DNA of 64,000 bases from Mycobacterium sp. (GTDB lineage: Bacteria > Actinomycetota > Actinomycetes > Mycobacteriales > Mycobacteriaceae), in contig RXJD01000037.1 of NCBI GenBank assembly GCA_003987775.1, positions 148,710 through 212,709 of the forward strand, given 5' to 3'. The stretch's first letter is position 1, and each line of letters starts with the position of its first letter. Under the pieces are notes generated by a model. It saw only the letters and a program-made list of their open reading frames with translations, did not search any database and was not told the DNA's origin. Below are positions 51,647 through 62,400 of the stretch, one piece after another. The position numbers were made by a program, and so were the translations under genes.

Positions 51647-52450
51647 ATGCAGGACTTGTCGTTTCAATTTTGCCTCCGGCCGCCGCGCCCCCTTGCTCGC
51701 CGTGACGTTTTGCGCTACGCCGTCGCGATGTCCGCACTGCCAGGGCTGTCGGCGGCACTCGCCGCCGTTCCTGCTTCTGCCGCCGCCGCACCCAAGCTGA
51801 TCGACTTCGCCATGCACCAGATTGCAGCAGAGCACATCAAAGCTGCCGGCTACTCCGGGGTCATCAACTACGTCTCACTCTCGCGTCCCGGGTCGTCCTT
51901 CGGCGCGAAGCCGATCACCCGGCCCTACGCCGAAGAGCTGACCGCTGCCGGTCTGATGATCGTGAGCAACTACCAATACGGCAAGCCTGGCGGGACAGCA
52001 CAGTCGGACTTCAAGCGGGGGTTCGAGGGCGGCGTCGACGATGCCCGCACCGCGTGGAAGCTGCATACCGCCGCGGGTGGCGGCCAGAGCGCCCCGATCT
52101 TCTTCACCATCGACGAGGACATCAACCGCGACACGTGGAACAACGTGGCGCTGAAGTGGTTTCGCGGAATCAACTCCGTGCTGGGCGTGCAGCGCACCGG
52201 TGTCTACGGCGGCATCGACGTGTGCCAGTGGGCGGCTGCCGACGGGGTGATCGGGAACTCGCGCACACCCGGCAAACGCTGGGCCTGGCAGACCAAGGCC
52301 TGGTCGGGCAGCAAGATCGACCCCGCCGCGGTCCTGTACCAACGGGTGGTCAGTACGGCGTCGAACCCGGGCCCGAAAGTGGGGGGACAAGAAGTGGACG
52401 TCAACGACGTGCTTGCCGCGGATTGCGGTCAGTGGCACCTGCATCGCTGA
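51647..52450 (+). CDS. Tat-exported DUF1906 glycoside-hydrolase-like protein (Rv2525c-like)
   Basis: A 267-residue exported protein. The signal has the twin arginines in LARRDVLRYAVAMSALPG, then an Ala-rich hydrophobic part with cleavage near AAA-A at ~48. The mature ~220 residues are a DUF1906 TIM-barrel: KLIDFAMHQIAAEHIKAAGYSGVINYVS, TAAGLMIVSNYQYG, and PIFFTIDEDIN. The closing region is KRWAWQTKAWSGSKIDPAAVLYQRV. Rv2525c of M. tuberculosis is the known mycobacterial example and is tied to cell-envelope integrity. Substrate and activity are undetermined. Confidence 0.88.
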   Translation: MQDLSFQFCLRPPRPLARRDVLRYAVAMSALPGLSAALAAVPASAAAAPKLIDFAMHQIAAEHIKAAGYSGVINYVSLSRPGSSFGAKPITRPYAEELTAAGLMIVSNYQYGKPGGTAQSDFKRGFEGGVDDARTAWKLHTAAGGGQSAPIFFTIDEDINRDTWNNVALKWFRGINSVLGVQRTGVYGGIDVCQWAAADGVIGNSRTPGKRWAWQTKAWSGSKIDPAAVLYQRVVSTASNPGPKVGGQEVDVNDVLAADCGQWHLHR

Positions 52451-52474
52451 GCGCGGCACAGCGACCGGCAGCGC

Positions 52475-53338
52475 TTAAATGCCCGCCTGGGCGTAGATGT
52501 TTTTGTGGATGGTTTCGCAGATGTCCTCGAGGGGAAGGTCATTCGCGTCATGCCCGAAGGGGCTCTCGATTTCGACGCCGATTTCCTCGATGCCGAAAAA
52601 TGTGTACGCGATGATGAGGACGTCGACAATGGTCGTCCAGCCGAAGGTGTCGACCATGGCAAAGGGCAGCGTGAAGCAATAGAGGACTAGCGCCCGCCGC
52701 AGATGAACGGCGTAGGCAAAGGGCATCGGCGTTTTGTGAATTCGTTCGCAACCACCGAGGTAGTCCACCAGGAGCTGAATGTTCTGGTCCATCGACGTGA
52801 GCATGATGTCAGAGATCAGGCCCCGCTCGTGCGCTTCCCGGAGGCAACCGGACATGTTGCCGGCAACAGCGAGAGCGGGATGCTGGGCGTTGATCGCCTC
52901 CTGCACCTCCGTGGGCGGAAGTTCGGGGATTTGTGGTCCGAGGCCTTCGGTACCGCGTAGGCGGTGCATGGCCGCCCAGGCAAAGGCGGCTGTCCATCGG
53001 GTGAGTCGGGCGACCAGCGCCGGATCCCCTGAGATGTATACGCTGGCGCTGCGGACGAGGTTGCGTGATTCGTTCACGATCCCGCCCCACAGCTTGCGCC
53101 CCTCCCAGAAACGTTCATAGCTGGAGCTGGTGCGGAAAACCAGAAGGAGACCGAGGGCGAGGCCCATCAGTGTGTGCAGCTGGATGGGCATGCCGACCGG
53201 TGCGACATATGTGTGAAAGGCGACAACCGCCGCCGACCAAGCGACGCACAGGGAGACTCGACCGATGATCTCCCGGACCAGCGAGCCGCGGATGTCAAAA
53301 AAGTGGTCCAGCCATTTGTGCGAATCGTATTCAATCAT
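52475..53338 (-). CDS. Bestrophin-like anion channel family protein
   Basis: A 287-residue membrane protein of the bestrophin/UPF0187 family, starting at ATG 53338. Typical parts are HLHTLMG-like PIQLHTLMGLALGLLLVFRTSSSYERFWEGRKLWGGIVNESRNLVR and, toward the end, PFAMVDTFGWTTIVDVLIIAYTFFGIEEIGVEIESPFGHDANDLPLEDIC. The FGxEEIGxEIExPFGxDxNDLPL stretch is the strongest family signature. It probably conducts anions or cations as a pentamer. It is convergent with the Tat-exported gene, with no evident operon partner. Confidence 0.92.
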   Translation of the reverse strand: MIEYDSHKWLDHFFDIRGSLVREIIGRVSLCVAWSAAVVAFHTYVAPVGMPIQLHTLMGLALGLLLVFRTSSSYERFWEGRKLWGGIVNESRNLVRSASVYISGDPALVARLTRWTAAFAWAAMHRLRGTEGLGPQIPELPPTEVQEAINAQHPALAVAGNMSGCLREAHERGLISDIMLTSMDQNIQLLVDYLGGCERIHKTPMPFAYAVHLRRALVLYCFTLPFAMVDTFGWTTIVDVLIIAYTFFGIEEIGVEIESPFGHDANDLPLEDICETIHKNIYAQAGI

Positions 53339-53560
53339 GGTCTATTTCGCGTTGTCGGGATAAACGGAGTCAGCAAGCGTGGGTTCTTCGGGTGCGTTCC
53401 ATGGACTGCTACGACGGGACAGCTATGGCGCGATCCAACTGCGATCATGCCGCTTCCGCGCCGCCGCCGGATGGTTTCAGATTTCGGTGTCTGGCGCAAC
53501 ACCTTCCACCTCGTGGTTTCGCGAGTCCCACGCCGTTCTCTCCAACGCTTGGTGACCTAG
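53339..53560. other. Non-coding gap upstream of the bestrophin gene
   Basis: These 222 bases separate the bestrophin start from the DUF2252 stop and should hold the bestrophin promoter. Short open frames on the plus strand lack ribosome sites and family resemblance. I see no repeat or hairpin of note. Confidence 0.5.
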
Positions 53561-54982
53561 CTAAACCCCGCGTTCAACTGGCAGCAATCCTCGATCGACA
53601 GCGCTGACCAATGCGGCGTGGTCTTTTTCGGTCTGATCGGCGTAGCGCCGTGCGAACGTGCACAGCGCCTTGTCAACCCGGGCGGAACTCCCCAGGTAAC
53701 CGGCAATCATCGAGGCGCCGCTTGTCCTGGCGTGCCCCTTGGCCAGAAGCTGACCCACCACTCCGGCGTAGTCAGCCAGCGCGGCCGCATCGATCGCCTC
53801 TAAAGGTATGCTTCCCTTCATGTTTCGGAACTGGCGCACGTAGTATTGCAAGCCGTCCATCGTGGTCCAACCCAGCAATGGATCGCTCACCGTCTGCAGT
53901 GACTGTTGGTATTCCACCACCCGTTGCCCCTGGTGCGCGTGCCATGCAGATTCACCGTGCACGTAGCGCGCAAGCACCGATCGACGAGCTTGCTTGAGCT
54001 GCAGAAAAACTACGTCCTCTTCCGACGAGCCTTCCAACAGCGCCACGTAGGCGCGCAGGCCGACACTGCCCACCCCGACGACCTTGTGTGCAACGTCGAC
54101 CAACGTGTAGCCACCGAGCACGCGTCGCCAGTACGACGGGAGGGTTTCGACATACTCGTCGAGTGCTTCCGCCAGTAACGCGGATTCACCGGAGGACACC
54201 CGGGTGATCAAAGGTGGTTCCTCGACAATCTTCCGCTCGCCATCGACCTCATGGGTGAAGCGTGGCAACGCTCGGTCGCCGGTGCGGTGGCGTGCCCGCT
54301 TTGCCGATCTCACGACCTGTTTCCTGAGCCGACCTGATGTCTCGGCCGCCAGCCTGTCAACATCAAGCCTAACGAAAGACCTTGTGAATAAGGGCAAGTC
54401 GGCAAGCCGCCGCACTTCGTGACGATACGAAGCCACGCAGGACCGCACGGCATCGCAGCAGTCCTCTTCCGACGTCCCGTTCTGGCGCCCGGCCACCCAG
54501 ATGCTCGCGGCCAACCGTCGCAGGTCCCACTCCCAGCTGCCTGGGTGGGCCTCGTCGAAGTCGTTGAGGTCGATCACCAGATCCCGCTCAGGAGATGCAT
54601 AGAACCCGAAGTTGCCGACGTGCGAGTCACCGCACACGACGGGTGTGATACCGGTTGCCGGCAGATGGGCGACGTCCTCGGCCATCACCACGGCAGCGCC
54701 GCGCAGAAATCCGTATGGCGAGTCGACCATGCGGCCGACCCGGATCGGGATCAGCCGGTCGTCCCTCCCCTGGTGACTCATGTTGACCAGTTCCACGGGG
54801 TCGGGACGGTCGGAGGGCGCCGTCCAGTCGGCCAGCGACTTGCGCGGCACACGCTTACGCAGACTCTTGCCGAGCGCGTAGCGCTCGGCCCGTGTTACCG
54901 GTCGCTGCCGCAACGACCGATACGCGGCGGCGTCGGCGTCGGCGAGTACGGTGTGCACGCCGGCGCCTGCATCGCGATCCAT
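53561..54982 (-). CDS. DUF2252 family protein
   Basis: A 473-residue cytoplasmic protein with a kinase-like look, starting at ATG 54982. DUF2252 markers are NMSHQGRDDRLIPIRVGRMVDSPYGFLRGAAVVMAEDVA, CGDSHVGNFGFYASPERDLVIDLNDFDEAHPGSWEWDLRRLAAS and FLQLKQARRSVLARY. The GDSHVGNFG...NDFDE pair resembles the HGD-x6-N and DFD catalytic loops of aminoglycoside-phosphotransferase-type kinases, so an ATP-dependent activity is plausible. The natural role is unknown. It is divergent from galT across 113 bases. Confidence 0.87.
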   Translation of the reverse strand: MDRDAGAGVHTVLADADAAAYRSLRQRPVTRAERYALGKSLRKRVPRKSLADWTAPSDRPDPVELVNMSHQGRDDRLIPIRVGRMVDSPYGFLRGAAVVMAEDVAHLPATGITPVVCGDSHVGNFGFYASPERDLVIDLNDFDEAHPGSWEWDLRRLAASIWVAGRQNGTSEEDCCDAVRSCVASYRHEVRRLADLPLFTRSFVRLDVDRLAAETSGRLRKQVVRSAKRARHRTGDRALPRFTHEVDGERKIVEEPPLITRVSSGESALLAEALDEYVETLPSYWRRVLGGYTLVDVAHKVVGVGSVGLRAYVALLEGSSEEDVVFLQLKQARRSVLARYVHGESAWHAHQGQRVVEYQQSLQTVSDPLLGWTTMDGLQYYVRQFRNMKGSIPLEAIDAAALADYAGVVGQLLAKGHARTSGASMIAGYLGSSARVDKALCTFARRYADQTEKDHAALVSAVDRGLLPVERGV

Positions 54983-55095
54983 ATCGGCTAGATACCCCGA
55001 TCGTTACGAGGTAAGTCCAGCAAAACCTGGCGAACTCTGACCCCGGTGCCATCGGGGCTGCGTCATCCACATCGGCCAAGCTAACCTTCAACGTC

Positions 55096-56205
55096 GTGGA
55101 GTCGCCGATGCGGGCAAAGCTGGCCGATGGCCGCGACTTGCTGTTTTTCTCGTTGCCCGGGCACCGTCCAGCACCGGTTCCGGATCGCCGGCCTTTGCAT
55201 CCGCAAGACCCCGACCAGTCGGAGTTGCGCTTCGACCGGTCAACCGGACAGTGGGTGATCATCGCCGCGCTACGCCAGGGCCGCACCTACAAGCCGCCCG
55301 CCGACCAGTGCCCGCTGTGTCCGGGTCCGACCGGACTATCCAGCGAGGTGCCCGCCCCCGACTATGACGTGGTCGTTTTCGAGAACCGGTTCCCGAGCCT
55401 CTCCGGCGCCGCACGGTCTACCCCGGCGTCACATGCCGCACGAATCCTGGCGCCTGCGGATGGCGGCTTTGTGTCCGCGCCGGGACACGGTCGATGCGAG
55501 GTGATCTGCTTTTCCAGCGAACACTCCGGGTCGTTCGCGGATTTGGAGCCGGCCCATGCCCGGTTGGTCGTCGAGGCGTGGCGGCACCGCACCGCCGAAC
55601 TGATGGCCGAACCGGGCATCGAGCAGGTGTTCTGTTTCGAAAACCGCGGCGAGGAAATCGGGGTGACGCTGACCCACCCGCATGGTCAGATCTACGGTTA
55701 TCCCTTTCTGACGCCGCGGCTCACCGAGATGCTGGGTCAGGCACGCGAATTTCGGATGCGCCACGGCGGCAACCTCTTTGCCGACCTGTTGGCGCGCGAG
55801 GTGGCCGACGGCAGTCGCGTAGTGGCGCGCACCGAGCACTTCACCGCATTCGTGCCGTTCGCGGCGCGCTGGCCGGTTGAGGTCCACCTCTACCCGAACA
55901 GGTTGGTGCGCAGTCTGGTCGATCTTGAGGACGACGAACTGGACGGGTTCGCGCAGCTCTACCTCGATGTCCTGAAGAGATTCGACAACATGTACGCCCC
56001 CACTCCGCTGCCCTACATTTCCGCCCTGCATCAGTTCGCCGCGACCGAAGCCCAAGCTGACGGCTACTTCCACGTCGAGTTGATGTCGATCCGGCGCAGC
56101 GCCACCAAGCTCAAATACCTGGCGGGCTCCGAGTCCGGGATGGGGGCGTTCATCAGCGACGTCACGCCCGAAAGCGTGGCCCAGCGGCTGCGGGAACTCG
56201 GATGA
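55096..56205 (+). CDS. galT: Galactose-1-phosphate uridylyltransferase
   Basis: A 369-residue Leloir-pathway enzyme that swaps UMP between UDP-glucose and galactose-1-phosphate. The nucleophilic His lies in [12 protein letters not shown] (HPH triad). CPLCPG near residue 73 is a zinc site, and [20 protein letters not shown] and [21 protein letters not shown] are conserved. GTG 55096 is taken as start; ATG 55108 four codons later is equally possible. The end overlaps galK as ATGA. Confidence 0.95.
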   Translation: MESPMRAKLADGRDLLFFSLPGHRPAPVPDRRPLHPQDPDQSELRFDRSTGQWVIIAALRQGRTYKPPADQCPLCPGPTGLSSEVPAPDYDVVVFENRFPSLSGAARSTPASHAARILAPADGGFVSAPGHGRCEVICFSSEHSGSFADLEPAHARLVVEAWRHRTAELMAEPGIEQVFCFENRGEEIGVTLTHPHGQIYGYPFLTPRLTEMLGQAREFRMRHGGNLFADLLAREVADGSRVVARTEHFTAFVPFAARWPVEVHLYPNRLVRSLVDLEDDELDGFAQLYLDVLKRFDNMYAPTPLPYISALHQFAATEAQADGYFHVELMSIRRSATKLKYLAGSESGMGAFISDVTPESVAQRLRELG

Positions 56206-57305
56206 CGGTCCGCTTCGCCGCACCCGGGCGGATCAACCTGATCGGGGAGCACACCGATTACAACCTCGGCTTTGCACTGCCGATTGCGCTACCGGAGCGC
56301 ACCACCGTCTCTTTCACCCCCGACGACAGCGATGCGATCACGGTCAGCAGCGATCGCGCGGACGGCTCCGTGCGCATTCCGCTGGTTACCGCACCCGCTG
56401 ACCCCGAGAGCTACATCGAGGGCTGGGCCGGCTACATCGCCGGGGTGATGTGGGCGCTGCGTGAAGCCGGCCACCCGGTGCCCGGCGGCGCGATGTCGAT
56501 CACCAGCGACGTGCCGATCGGATCGGGCCTGTCTTCGTCGGCTGCGTTGGAGTGTGCGGCGCTGGGGGCGATCGCGTCGGCCGCCGATGCACACATCGAC
56601 CGAATGGAACAGGCGCGGCTTGCGCAGCGCGCTGAGAACGACTATGTCGGCGCGCCAACGGGTTTGCTTGACCAGTTGGCATCGCTGTTCGGTGAACCGG
56701 CCACCGCTGTGCTGATCGATTTTCGCAACCTCACCCTCACGCCAGTCGCATTCGACCCGGACGCTGCCGGCGTCGCGCTGCTGCTGATCGACTCCCGAAC
56801 ACGCCACCGTCATGCCGGCGGAGAGTATGCCGCCCGACGCGCATCGTGCGAGAGAGCGGCCCAAGATCTCCAGGCGTCATCACTGCGTGAGGTTCAAGAC
56901 CGAGGACTGTCGGCCTTGGCCGCGGTGACCGACCCTGTCGCTGCCCGTCGTGCTCGTCATGTGCTGACCGAGAACCGCCGGGTGCTTGACTTTGTTGTCG
57001 CCCTGGGTGATTCGGATTTCGCCCAAGCCGGCCGGATCATGACTGCCTCCCACGTGTCGATGCGTGACGATTTCGGCATCACCACCGAGCACATCGACCT
57101 GATCGTCGACGCCGCCATCGATGGCGGGGCTCTGGGTGCCAGGATGACCGGCGGCGGCTTCGGGGGCTGTGTGATCGCGTTGGTGCCGATCGACCGGGCG
57201 GATATGGTCGGCGAGGCGGTGCGCCGGGCGGCGTGTGACGCCGGGTTCGTGCGGCCGTTGATCACCCGAACCCGGGCTGCCGGGGGCGCCGGGGCGCTCG
57301 GGTGA
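56202..57305 (+). CDS. galK: Galactokinase
   Basis: A 367-residue GHMP kinase that phosphorylates galactose at C1. The sugar-binding signature [21 protein letters not shown] is at residues ~7-27. The ATP loop [17 protein letters not shown] lies near 105, and the C-terminal motif [16 protein letters not shown] near 310. It is slightly shorter than E. coli GalK. Translation is coupled to galT through the ATGA overlap. No epimerase (galE) or regulator is in this operon within the window. Confidence 0.95.
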   Translation: MTVRFAAPGRINLIGEHTDYNLGFALPIALPERTTVSFTPDDSDAITVSSDRADGSVRIPLVTAPADPESYIEGWAGYIAGVMWALREAGHPVPGGAMSITSDVPIGSGLSSSAALECAALGAIASAADAHIDRMEQARLAQRAENDYVGAPTGLLDQLASLFGEPATAVLIDFRNLTLTPVAFDPDAAGVALLLIDSRTRHRHAGGEYAARRASCERAAQDLQASSLREVQDRGLSALAAVTDPVAARRARHVLTENRRVLDFVVALGDSDFAQAGRIMTASHVSMRDDFGITTEHIDLIVDAAIDGGALGARMTGGGFGGCVIALVPIDRADMVGEAVRRAACDAGFVRPLITRTRAAGGAGALG

Positions 57306-57413
57306 GTATCCGGAAGCATTGGCGCCCTAATACCGTCCATGCCAGCGCACCTCAAATGGTGGAAATCGTTTAAAGCTGCGCAATCACCTCATCCGGGGAA
57401 CTATCGTCAATTC

Positions 57414-58565
57414 GTGCGGCGTCGAACGGTGCTGAAGCTGCCGGCGCTGCTGGCGGCAGGGCCTACACTGGCTCGCGCGCCCCGCGCCGCCGCACAGCAG
57501 AGCCGGTGGTCGACTGACCGGGCCAACCGCTGGTATCAAGCGCAAGCCTGGCCCGTCGGCGCCAACTACATCACCTCGAACGCCATCAACCAGCTCGAGA
57601 TGTTTCAGGCCGACACCTTCGACCCAAACCGCATCGATGTCGAACTCGGCTGGGCCCAGCTGCACAAGCTGAACACGGTGCGGGTATTCCTGCACGATCA
57701 GCTCTGGGCCCAGAATCCCTGGGGCTTCCGAATGCGTCTGGCGGAGTTTGTCACCATCGCGGCGAAACATCGCATCAAGCCGATCTTCGTCTTCTTCGAC
57801 TCCTGTTGGGATCCGTTCCCGAAGTTGGGCCCGCAGCGCGCACCGACACCCGGCGTGCACAATTCCGGCTGGGTGCAAAGTCCGGGGGCTCAACACCTCG
57901 ACGACCTGGACTACCGCCGCACGCTGCACGACTACGTAACGGGAGTGCTGAACCAATTCCGCTCCGACGATCGCATTCTGGCTTGGGATCTGTGGAACGA
58001 ACCCGACAATCCATCGCGTGCGTACCGCAAGGTCGAGCGGAAAGACAAGCTGGAGCGGGTCGCCGACCTGCTCTCGTTGGTATTCGATTGGGCACGTTCG
58101 GTGGATCCGAGTCAGCCATTGACGAGTGCCGTGTGGCAAGGCGAGTGGGGAAACTCTAACCGCCGCAGCACAATTGCCAATATCCAACTGGACAATTCCG
58201 ATGTGATCACATTTCACAGCTATGACCGGCCAGCGGCATTTGAGGCTCGGATCGCCGAACTCTCCCCGCTGGGGCGGCCGATGATCTGCACCGAGTACCT
58301 GGCCCGGACGGTCGGCAGCACCGTCGAGGGAATACTGCCAATTGCCAAGCGCTACAACGTAGGTGCGATCAATTGGGGCCTCGTCGCCGGGAAGACCCAG
58401 ACCTACCTGCCGTGGGACTCATGGGATCATCCGTACACGACGGATCCCGAGACCTGGTTTCAAGACCTGATCCACCCTGACGGAAAGCCATACCGAGACA
58501 GCGAGATTCAGACCCTCGCCAAACTGGCCACCCCCGACGACGGCGGCAACCGCCGCCCAGGGTGA
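57414..58565 (+). CDS. Exported GH5-like glycoside hydrolase
   Basis: A 383-residue protein from GTG 57414; an ATG at 57339 would add 25 residues but shows no ribosome site. The start VRRRTVLKLPALLAAGPTLA is a Tat-type signal. The TIM-barrel fold of clan GH-A is seen in KLNTVRVFLHDQLWAQ and KPIFVFFDSCWDPFPKLG. The acid/base Glu is in LAWDLWNEPDNPSR and the nucleophile Glu in GRPMICTEYLAR. It is a retaining beta-glycosidase of the cellulase/mannanase group; the true substrate is unknown. It follows galK in the same direction, 108 bases on. Confidence 0.83.
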   Translation: MRRRTVLKLPALLAAGPTLARAPRAAAQQSRWSTDRANRWYQAQAWPVGANYITSNAINQLEMFQADTFDPNRIDVELGWAQLHKLNTVRVFLHDQLWAQNPWGFRMRLAEFVTIAAKHRIKPIFVFFDSCWDPFPKLGPQRAPTPGVHNSGWVQSPGAQHLDDLDYRRTLHDYVTGVLNQFRSDDRILAWDLWNEPDNPSRAYRKVERKDKLERVADLLSLVFDWARSVDPSQPLTSAVWQGEWGNSNRRSTIANIQLDNSDVITFHSYDRPAAFEARIAELSPLGRPMICTEYLARTVGSTVEGILPIAKRYNVGAINWGLVAGKTQTYLPWDSWDHPYTTDPETWFQDLIHPDGKPYRDSEIQTLAKLATPDDGGNRRPG

Positions 58566-58584
58566 CCGTCGCTCCGAACGACGG

Positions 58585-59268
58585 TCACGTGATCAAATGC
58601 TGGCCAGTGCTTTCCGGCCCCGATTTTCCTTTGCGCCGCGGCTTGAGTTGACGCCCCAGCTTCCCACTGATGTCCGTGGTCGTCACGACGAGGGCAGTGA
58701 TGAATTCGATGAGTTCGGTTCGGCTGACGCTGATTTGGTGTCGATACCACTGCGTGACGAGTTCAAGTAGACCGCTGATGACGGTCAACGCCGTCAGTCT
58801 GAGGTTTTCGTCGGTTCCGGCGGCGTCACCGAGTAGTGCGCGTGCTTGGCCGACCATGATCTGAACGAGGACATCGATGATCTCGTGGCGCCGTTCGACA
58901 AGCGCCTCGGCGGTCTGCAGCTCGATCAGCAGCCGTGGTCGCCGCGGATCCTCGTCGATGAACGCCAACACGAACTCGAGGACGGCCTTCGCGCGGGGTT
59001 GCAGTTCGGGTGGCGAATCGGCGACCGTTCCCATGATGCCTGTCAGTGCGCGGGTGAACTGGTCATCGAAAGTGGCGAGAAGTAGTGCCTGGCAATCGGG
59101 AAAGCTCTCGTAGAAGTAGCGGTCGTTGAGTCGCGCACGTGCACTGATGGCGCGTACCCGTAGGGTGCTCACACCGTGTTCGGCAATCGCGTCGAGGGCC
59201 GCCTCCATGAGTTGCCGGCGACGTTCTTCACGCCGTTGATCGGCGGTTCGGCCGCGATGCATGGTCAT
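58585..59268 (-). CDS. TetR family regulator of the MmpL gene
   Basis: A 227-residue repressor from ATG 59268 (ATG 59262 is also possible). The helix-turn-helix is RRQLMEAALDAIAEHGVSTLRVRAISARARLNDRYFYESF (residues ~17-56). A basic tail ends KLGRQLKPRRKGKSG. It is divergent from an MmpL transporter gene, and two palindromes lie between them, so it probably represses both. This TetR-MmpL pairing is common in mycobacteria. Confidence 0.9.
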   Translation of the reverse strand: MTMHRGRTADQRREERRRQLMEAALDAIAEHGVSTLRVRAISARARLNDRYFYESFPDCQALLLATFDDQFTRALTGIMGTVADSPPELQPRAKAVLEFVLAFIDEDPRRPRLLIELQTAEALVERRHEIIDVLVQIMVGQARALLGDAAGTDENLRLTALTVISGLLELVTQWYRHQISVSRTELIEFITALVVTTTDISGKLGRQLKPRRKGKSGPESTGQHLIT

Positions 59269-59323
59269 CGACGCGTCGACGCTCCTTTAACTCTGCGGAC
59301 ACGGCTTGCATTGCCGCGCCGAT

Positions 59324-59367
59324 TTGGTGAAGAATATCACCAATTGCTTTGGTGAAGTACTTCACCA
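59324..59367. promoter_or_regulatory. Two TTGGTGA-type palindromes, probable TetR operators
   Basis: TTGGTGA-N6-TCACCAA at 59324-59343 and the perfect 18-bp palindrome TGGTGAAGTACTTCACCA at 59350-59367 share the half-site TGGTGA. Their centres are 25 bases apart. They sit 56-99 bases before the TetR start and 129-172 before the MmpL start. Confidence 0.75.
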
Positions 59368-59495
59368 TCAGGGGGGTCGACAATGACACGGGATGACCAG
59401 CCGCTCCAAGACCCGCCAGCGTTGCGCGCGTCTCCCCCAGCTGAAGCACCGACGTTGGAGGTCGAAGTTCGGCTCATTGCCGGCGGTTTGGCGTG

Positions 59496-62400
59496 ATGCG
59501 GTCAAACGGGAGGACAACCCTTGATTCGCCCCGAAGTGGCCCGACGGGCCTGAGCCCGCTGCGTGAATCCACCGGTGAGTACAGCGCTCGCCTCGCGGCG
59601 CTGGGTGCGTTCGCCCTGCGGCACAAGGTGCTGGTGATCGGGGCGTGGATCGGCGCGGCGGTCATCCTGGCCGCGGTCTTCCCCCAGTTGGAGACGGTCG
59701 TGCGTCACCAGTCGGTACAGCTGCTGCCCAATGACGTCGCGTCGTTTCGCGCCGTCGACGACATGGCGGCCGCGTTTGACGAGCGGGGCGCCAAGACCAC
59801 GGTCGTCATCGCAATGGAAGACCCCGCAGGTTTGACCCCGTCGGCACGGCAGCGCTATGACACGGTTGTTTCCGCGCTGCGCGCCGATCAAGCGCACGTC
59901 CTGCTGGTACAGGATCTCCTGGCCGACCCCATCACCCGAACCGGCGCGGTGAGCACAGACGAGAAAGCGTGGTTCGTTCCGGTCGGGATTGCGGGCACGC
60001 TCGGCGACCCCAAGTCAGCCGCGTCGGTCGACGCCGTGCGCGCGACCGTCGCCTCGGTATTCCACGGATCTCCGACTACCGCGTATGTGACCGGGCCCGC
60101 CGCGACGTTTCACGATCAGATCGCCGCCGGCGAGCACGACGCACTGATCGTCTCGGTTGTCACCGCCGTTCTCATCGCGCTGATATTGCTACTGGTCTAC
60201 CGATCGGTGTTCACCGCACTGCTACCGCTGCTGGTCATTGGCGTCAGCGTGGCCGTCGCCCGCGGCGTCCTCTCGGCGCTCGGTCAACTCGGTGTGCCCG
60301 TCTCACAATTCACCATCGCCTTCCTGGTTGCCATCCTGTTGGGCGCCGGGACCGACTACACCGTGTTCTTCCTCAGCCGCTACCACGAACAACGACGACA
60401 AAACGTCGACCCGGAACAGGCGATCACTCACGCGTGCGGCAGCATCGGACGCGTCATCCTGGCCTCAGCAGCCACCGTCGCGCTGGCGTTCGCCGCAATG
60501 GTGTTCGCCCGTCTCAGTGCCTTCAAGGGTGTCGGCCCGGCTTGCGCTGTGGCCGTGCTGCTCGGATTCCTGGCTACCGTCACGCTGCTCCCGCCGGTGT
60601 TGGCCCTCGCCGCCAAGCGGGGTATCGCCGAGCCCCGCGCCGACCTCTCCCGCCGGTACTGGAACCGTGTTGCGGTCGTGGTGGTGCGGCGGCCGGGCCG
60701 AACGCTGGCCGCCAGCGTAGTGGCGTTGCTGGCTCTGGCCGGCGTCGTGGCCGGGATGCGGATCACCTATGACGACCGGGCAGGCCAACCCGCAAGCACC
60801 GGTAGCAACCTGGGGTACCAGCTGTTAGACCGGCACTTCCCCAAAGACACCGCCATCCACGAGTTCCTGCTCGTCCGATCCAGTACCGACATGCGCACCG
60901 CGAAGGGCCTCGCCGACCTCGACGAACTGGCGTCCCGGGTCGCGCAACTCCCCGGGGTGACCCGCGTTTCCGGCGTCACCCGCCCCACCGGAAAACGGCT
61001 CGACGAAGCGCAATTGTCATGGCAGAACGGACAAATCGGCGACAGAATGGCTGGTGCGGTCGCCGACGGACAAGCCCACCGAGACGACCTCGCCAAACTC
61101 ACCAATGGAGCCGACCAACTCGCTGCCGGCCTCGGGCAACTCGACACCACGCTACGGCGCGCACTGGCTCCGCTGACCGGCCTGCTCAGCCAAGCGCAAA
61201 ACGCCGGCCAGAATTTGCAGAACGCCCGTCCCCTGCTGCAACAACTCAACGCCACCGCGCCGAGTCTCGATCAAGCCGTCCGCAGCGCCGGAGGACTGCG
61301 GCCACTGGCCGAACAAGCCGCGACCGCTGTTGCGGTCATCGAGCCCCTGGTCCAGAGCCTCGACACCTCTGCGTGGTGTGCCACTACCCCCGAATGCCTG
61401 CAACTGCGCGACCAAACCCGGGTACTCGTCACGCTGCGCAACGGCGGATTCTTCGATCAGATCGTCGGCCTGAGCGACCAATTCAGCCAGAACACATCCC
61501 TGGCCAGCACGCTCACCGGCATCGAAAACGCCGCCACCACCATGCAACAAACCCTCGGCGCCGCAGGGAACCCCGCGGACCTCGTCGGCAACATCCACCG
61601 CCTGCAAGACGGCGTCAGCCGTCTCGCCTTCGGCGCCCAGGCACTGGCGACCGGAGTTCACACCCTGGCCGACAGCAACATCCAACTGCTCGGCGGCATG
61701 AGCAAGATCGCCGCCCAGCTGCAGAACTCTGCACGCGCTACCTCCGGATCAGACGCCGCCTCTGGCTTCTATCTGCCACCAGATGCATTCGGCGACCGCC
61801 GATTTGGCGATTTGGCCCGCCAATTCTTGTCTCTTGACGGGCGCACGGCCCGGTTCGCCATCGCCTCGTCCTATGATCCCTACTCGGCCGACGCCATGGC
61901 CTTGAACCGCACCATCGTCGACACGGCCAACGCCGCCAGGCCCAACACGTCGCTGGCGAACACTGCGATCTCCATGGTCGGCTTTCCCGCCGTGAACTCC
62001 GACCTGCAAAATCTGCTGTCCACCGACTTCATCCGCCTGGCCACCGCTACCCTGCTGGTCGTCGGGATCGTCTTGATTCTGCTGTTGCGCGCTTTGATCG
62101 CCCCGCTCTACCTGCTGGGCACCGTCGTGTTGAACTACTTCGCCGCCCTGGGGTTGGGACTTCTCGTGTTCCAGTATGGGTTCGGCCACGACATCGCCTG
62201 GCCCGTACCGGCTTTAGCCTTTATCCTGCTGGTCGCCGTCGGTGCCGACTACAACATGCTGCTGGTATCCCGACTCCGCGAGGAAACGACCAGCAACATG
62301 CGCGTCGGCGTCCTACGCACCGTCGCCAACACCGGGTCCGTCATCACCTCGGCGGGAATCATCTTCGCCGCCAGCATGTTCGGCATGATGATCGGATCAG

